64,000 bases of DNA from the NCBI RefSeq assembly GCF_018343795.1, contig NZ_CP074346.1:744001-808000 (forward strand). The letters run 5' to 3'. The number at the start of each line of letters is the position of its first letter. Positions within the stretch are counted from its first letter, which is position 1. A program made the translations under genes and the position numbers. Below, one piece after another: positions 63,387 to 64,000 of this stretch. The notes beneath the pieces were generated by a model that saw nothing but the letters and a program-made list of their open reading frames with translations, did no database searches and was not told the origin of the DNA. This DNA comes from Phocoenobacter atlanticus subsp. cyclopteri (GTDB lineage: Bacteria > Pseudomonadota > Gammaproteobacteria > Enterobacterales > Pasteurellaceae).

Positions 63387-64000
63387 TTAATTTGTTGTTG
63401 GTAATTTATAAAATAAATAACGATTTCTAAGTGTTGTAGCTGGTAATTTTTGAACCCCTTCATTCTCTATTTTTTCTTCTATTCCGATAATAATATCTTG
63501 TTTACGGACATTAAAATATCTCAAAATATTTTTTCCAAACCAACATCGAGTAGGAATAATATATTTAAAATTGGCTAAATTTTTACCTTTTTTATCATAA
63601 ATCATTATTTGATAATATCCTTGCTCCTTTGGCTCTTGATTAAAGTTAGTTGGTGGGTAATAAAAACTGAATTGATAAATATAATTACGTGAACAAAGTA
63701 ATTTTTCTGATCGACTTACTCTTTCAATCGGAATAAAGCCTGTATTTTTTGAAGAGATTTTTTTATACAAAACATTTGATGTTTCTAACAAATCATCTCT
63801 ATAATTAAACTCTGCATCATTACACCACGAATTACCGTACTCACCTTTAGTAATCGCAGATAAATGAAGAATATTAGGCTGTTTTATTAGTTTTGCCTTA
63901 AAAACCGTTTGTTTTTGCTTAAAAATAATCACATTGATTTGTTCTTTAATAAAATGTTCTATTAATTTGTATTGTGGTTTTACAACGCCTGTTAATTCTA
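63387..64000 (-). CDS. unknown protein, 5' end beyond the window
   Basis: The frame is open from the window edge (about GAA TTA ACA at the far right) to a stop at 63387, so the gene starts outside. At least 200 residues are visible. They include LTGVVKPQYKLIEHFIKEQI, CNDAEFNYRDDLLETS and TRCWFGKNILRYFNVRKQD. A GTG within the frame at 63932 is not needed as the start. I do not recognise the family. Confidence 0.6.
   Translation of the reverse strand, partial: ELTGVVKPQYKLIEHFIKEQINVIIFKQKQTVFKAKLIKQPNILHLSAITKGEYGNSWCNDAEFNYRDDLLETSNVLYKKISSKNTGFIPIERVSRSEKLLCSRNYIYQFSFYYPPTNFNQEPKEQGYYQIMIYDKKGKNLANFKYIIPTRCWFGKNILRYFNVRKQDIIIGIEEKIENEGVQKLPATTLRNRYLFYKLPTTN

Noticed and set aside
1-64000. 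tRNA, rRNA or cas genes
   Set aside because: I looked for conserved tRNA/rRNA words and for Cas protein motifs and saw none; absence of short RNAs by eye is not proof.

Overview
The window looks like a chromosomal segment of an AT-rich (by eye about one third G+C) member of the Pasteurellaceae. Three things point there. The carbonic anhydrase at the left end closely follows the Haemophilus influenzae type. Gene gaps carry uptake-signal-like words (AGCGGT or ACAAGCGGT paired with TTTGCAAA) of the Actinobacillus pleuropneumoniae type. uraA has a PurR operator and housekeeping genes such as uvrB, pepP, xseA, hemW, gmhB and bcp are present. Gene identities rest on motifs read from the translations; no database search was possible.

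Layout. 0-10 kb: end of a secretion adaptor gene, carbonic anhydrase, an SbmA-like transporter, a nicotinate-to-NAD gene pair, pepP, a small type I-F-like CRISPR array with its leader, and uvrB. 10-18 kb: a frameshifted DUF2459 gene, a HigBA-type toxin-antitoxin pair, gmhB-bcp, an unusual pair of an AAA+ ATPase and a TPR membrane protein, and a complete IS256-family element with an 8-bp target duplication. 18-24 kb: a redox/electrophile defence block (YghU-like GST, nitroreductase, HchA, Ohr, iron alcohol dehydrogenase) facing an OhrR-type regulator. 24-28 kb: a two-component system whose kinase gene end is duplicated on both sides of a DUF1016 nuclease gene, followed by a DpnII/MboI-type restriction-like nuclease. 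28-35 kb: a complete Bat/MoxR aerotolerance-type operon. 35.5-45.3 kb: an iron uptake and extracytoplasmic redox locus (FTR1 permease, P19, DUF2318 protein, MacB-like ABC transporter, thioredoxin-like lipoprotein, PCuAC protein, FMN-binding lipoprotein), with a divergent gene for a stand-alone copy of the FTR1 periplasmic repeat domain. 45-54 kb: mixed small operons (SRPBCC/MarR, metallo-beta-lactamase fold, VWA, DUF4197, AzlC-AzlD-AzlC, hemW). 54-64 kb: a perfect 99-bp tandem duplication, a GATC-rich intergenic zone with a DnaA box, xseA, a PEP-mutase-like gene with an internal stop, ada, a second CRISPR array with the same leader, MazEF, uraA and a gene running off the edge.

The most notable structures are: (1) the extended FTR1/P19 locus with its orphan domain protein and a frameshifted flavinylated lipoprotein gene; (2) two CRISPR arrays 53 kb apart that share a leader with an IHF site but have no cas genes nearby; (3) the nuclease gene inserted at the end of a histidine kinase gene with regeneration of that end; (4) the AAA+/TPR-membrane pair; (5) a BatB-like VWA domain that has lost its metal-binding motif and is fused to a TPR and a repeat-rich tail. 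Several genes are broken by single-base homopolymer changes, which could be real, phase variable, or sequencing errors.
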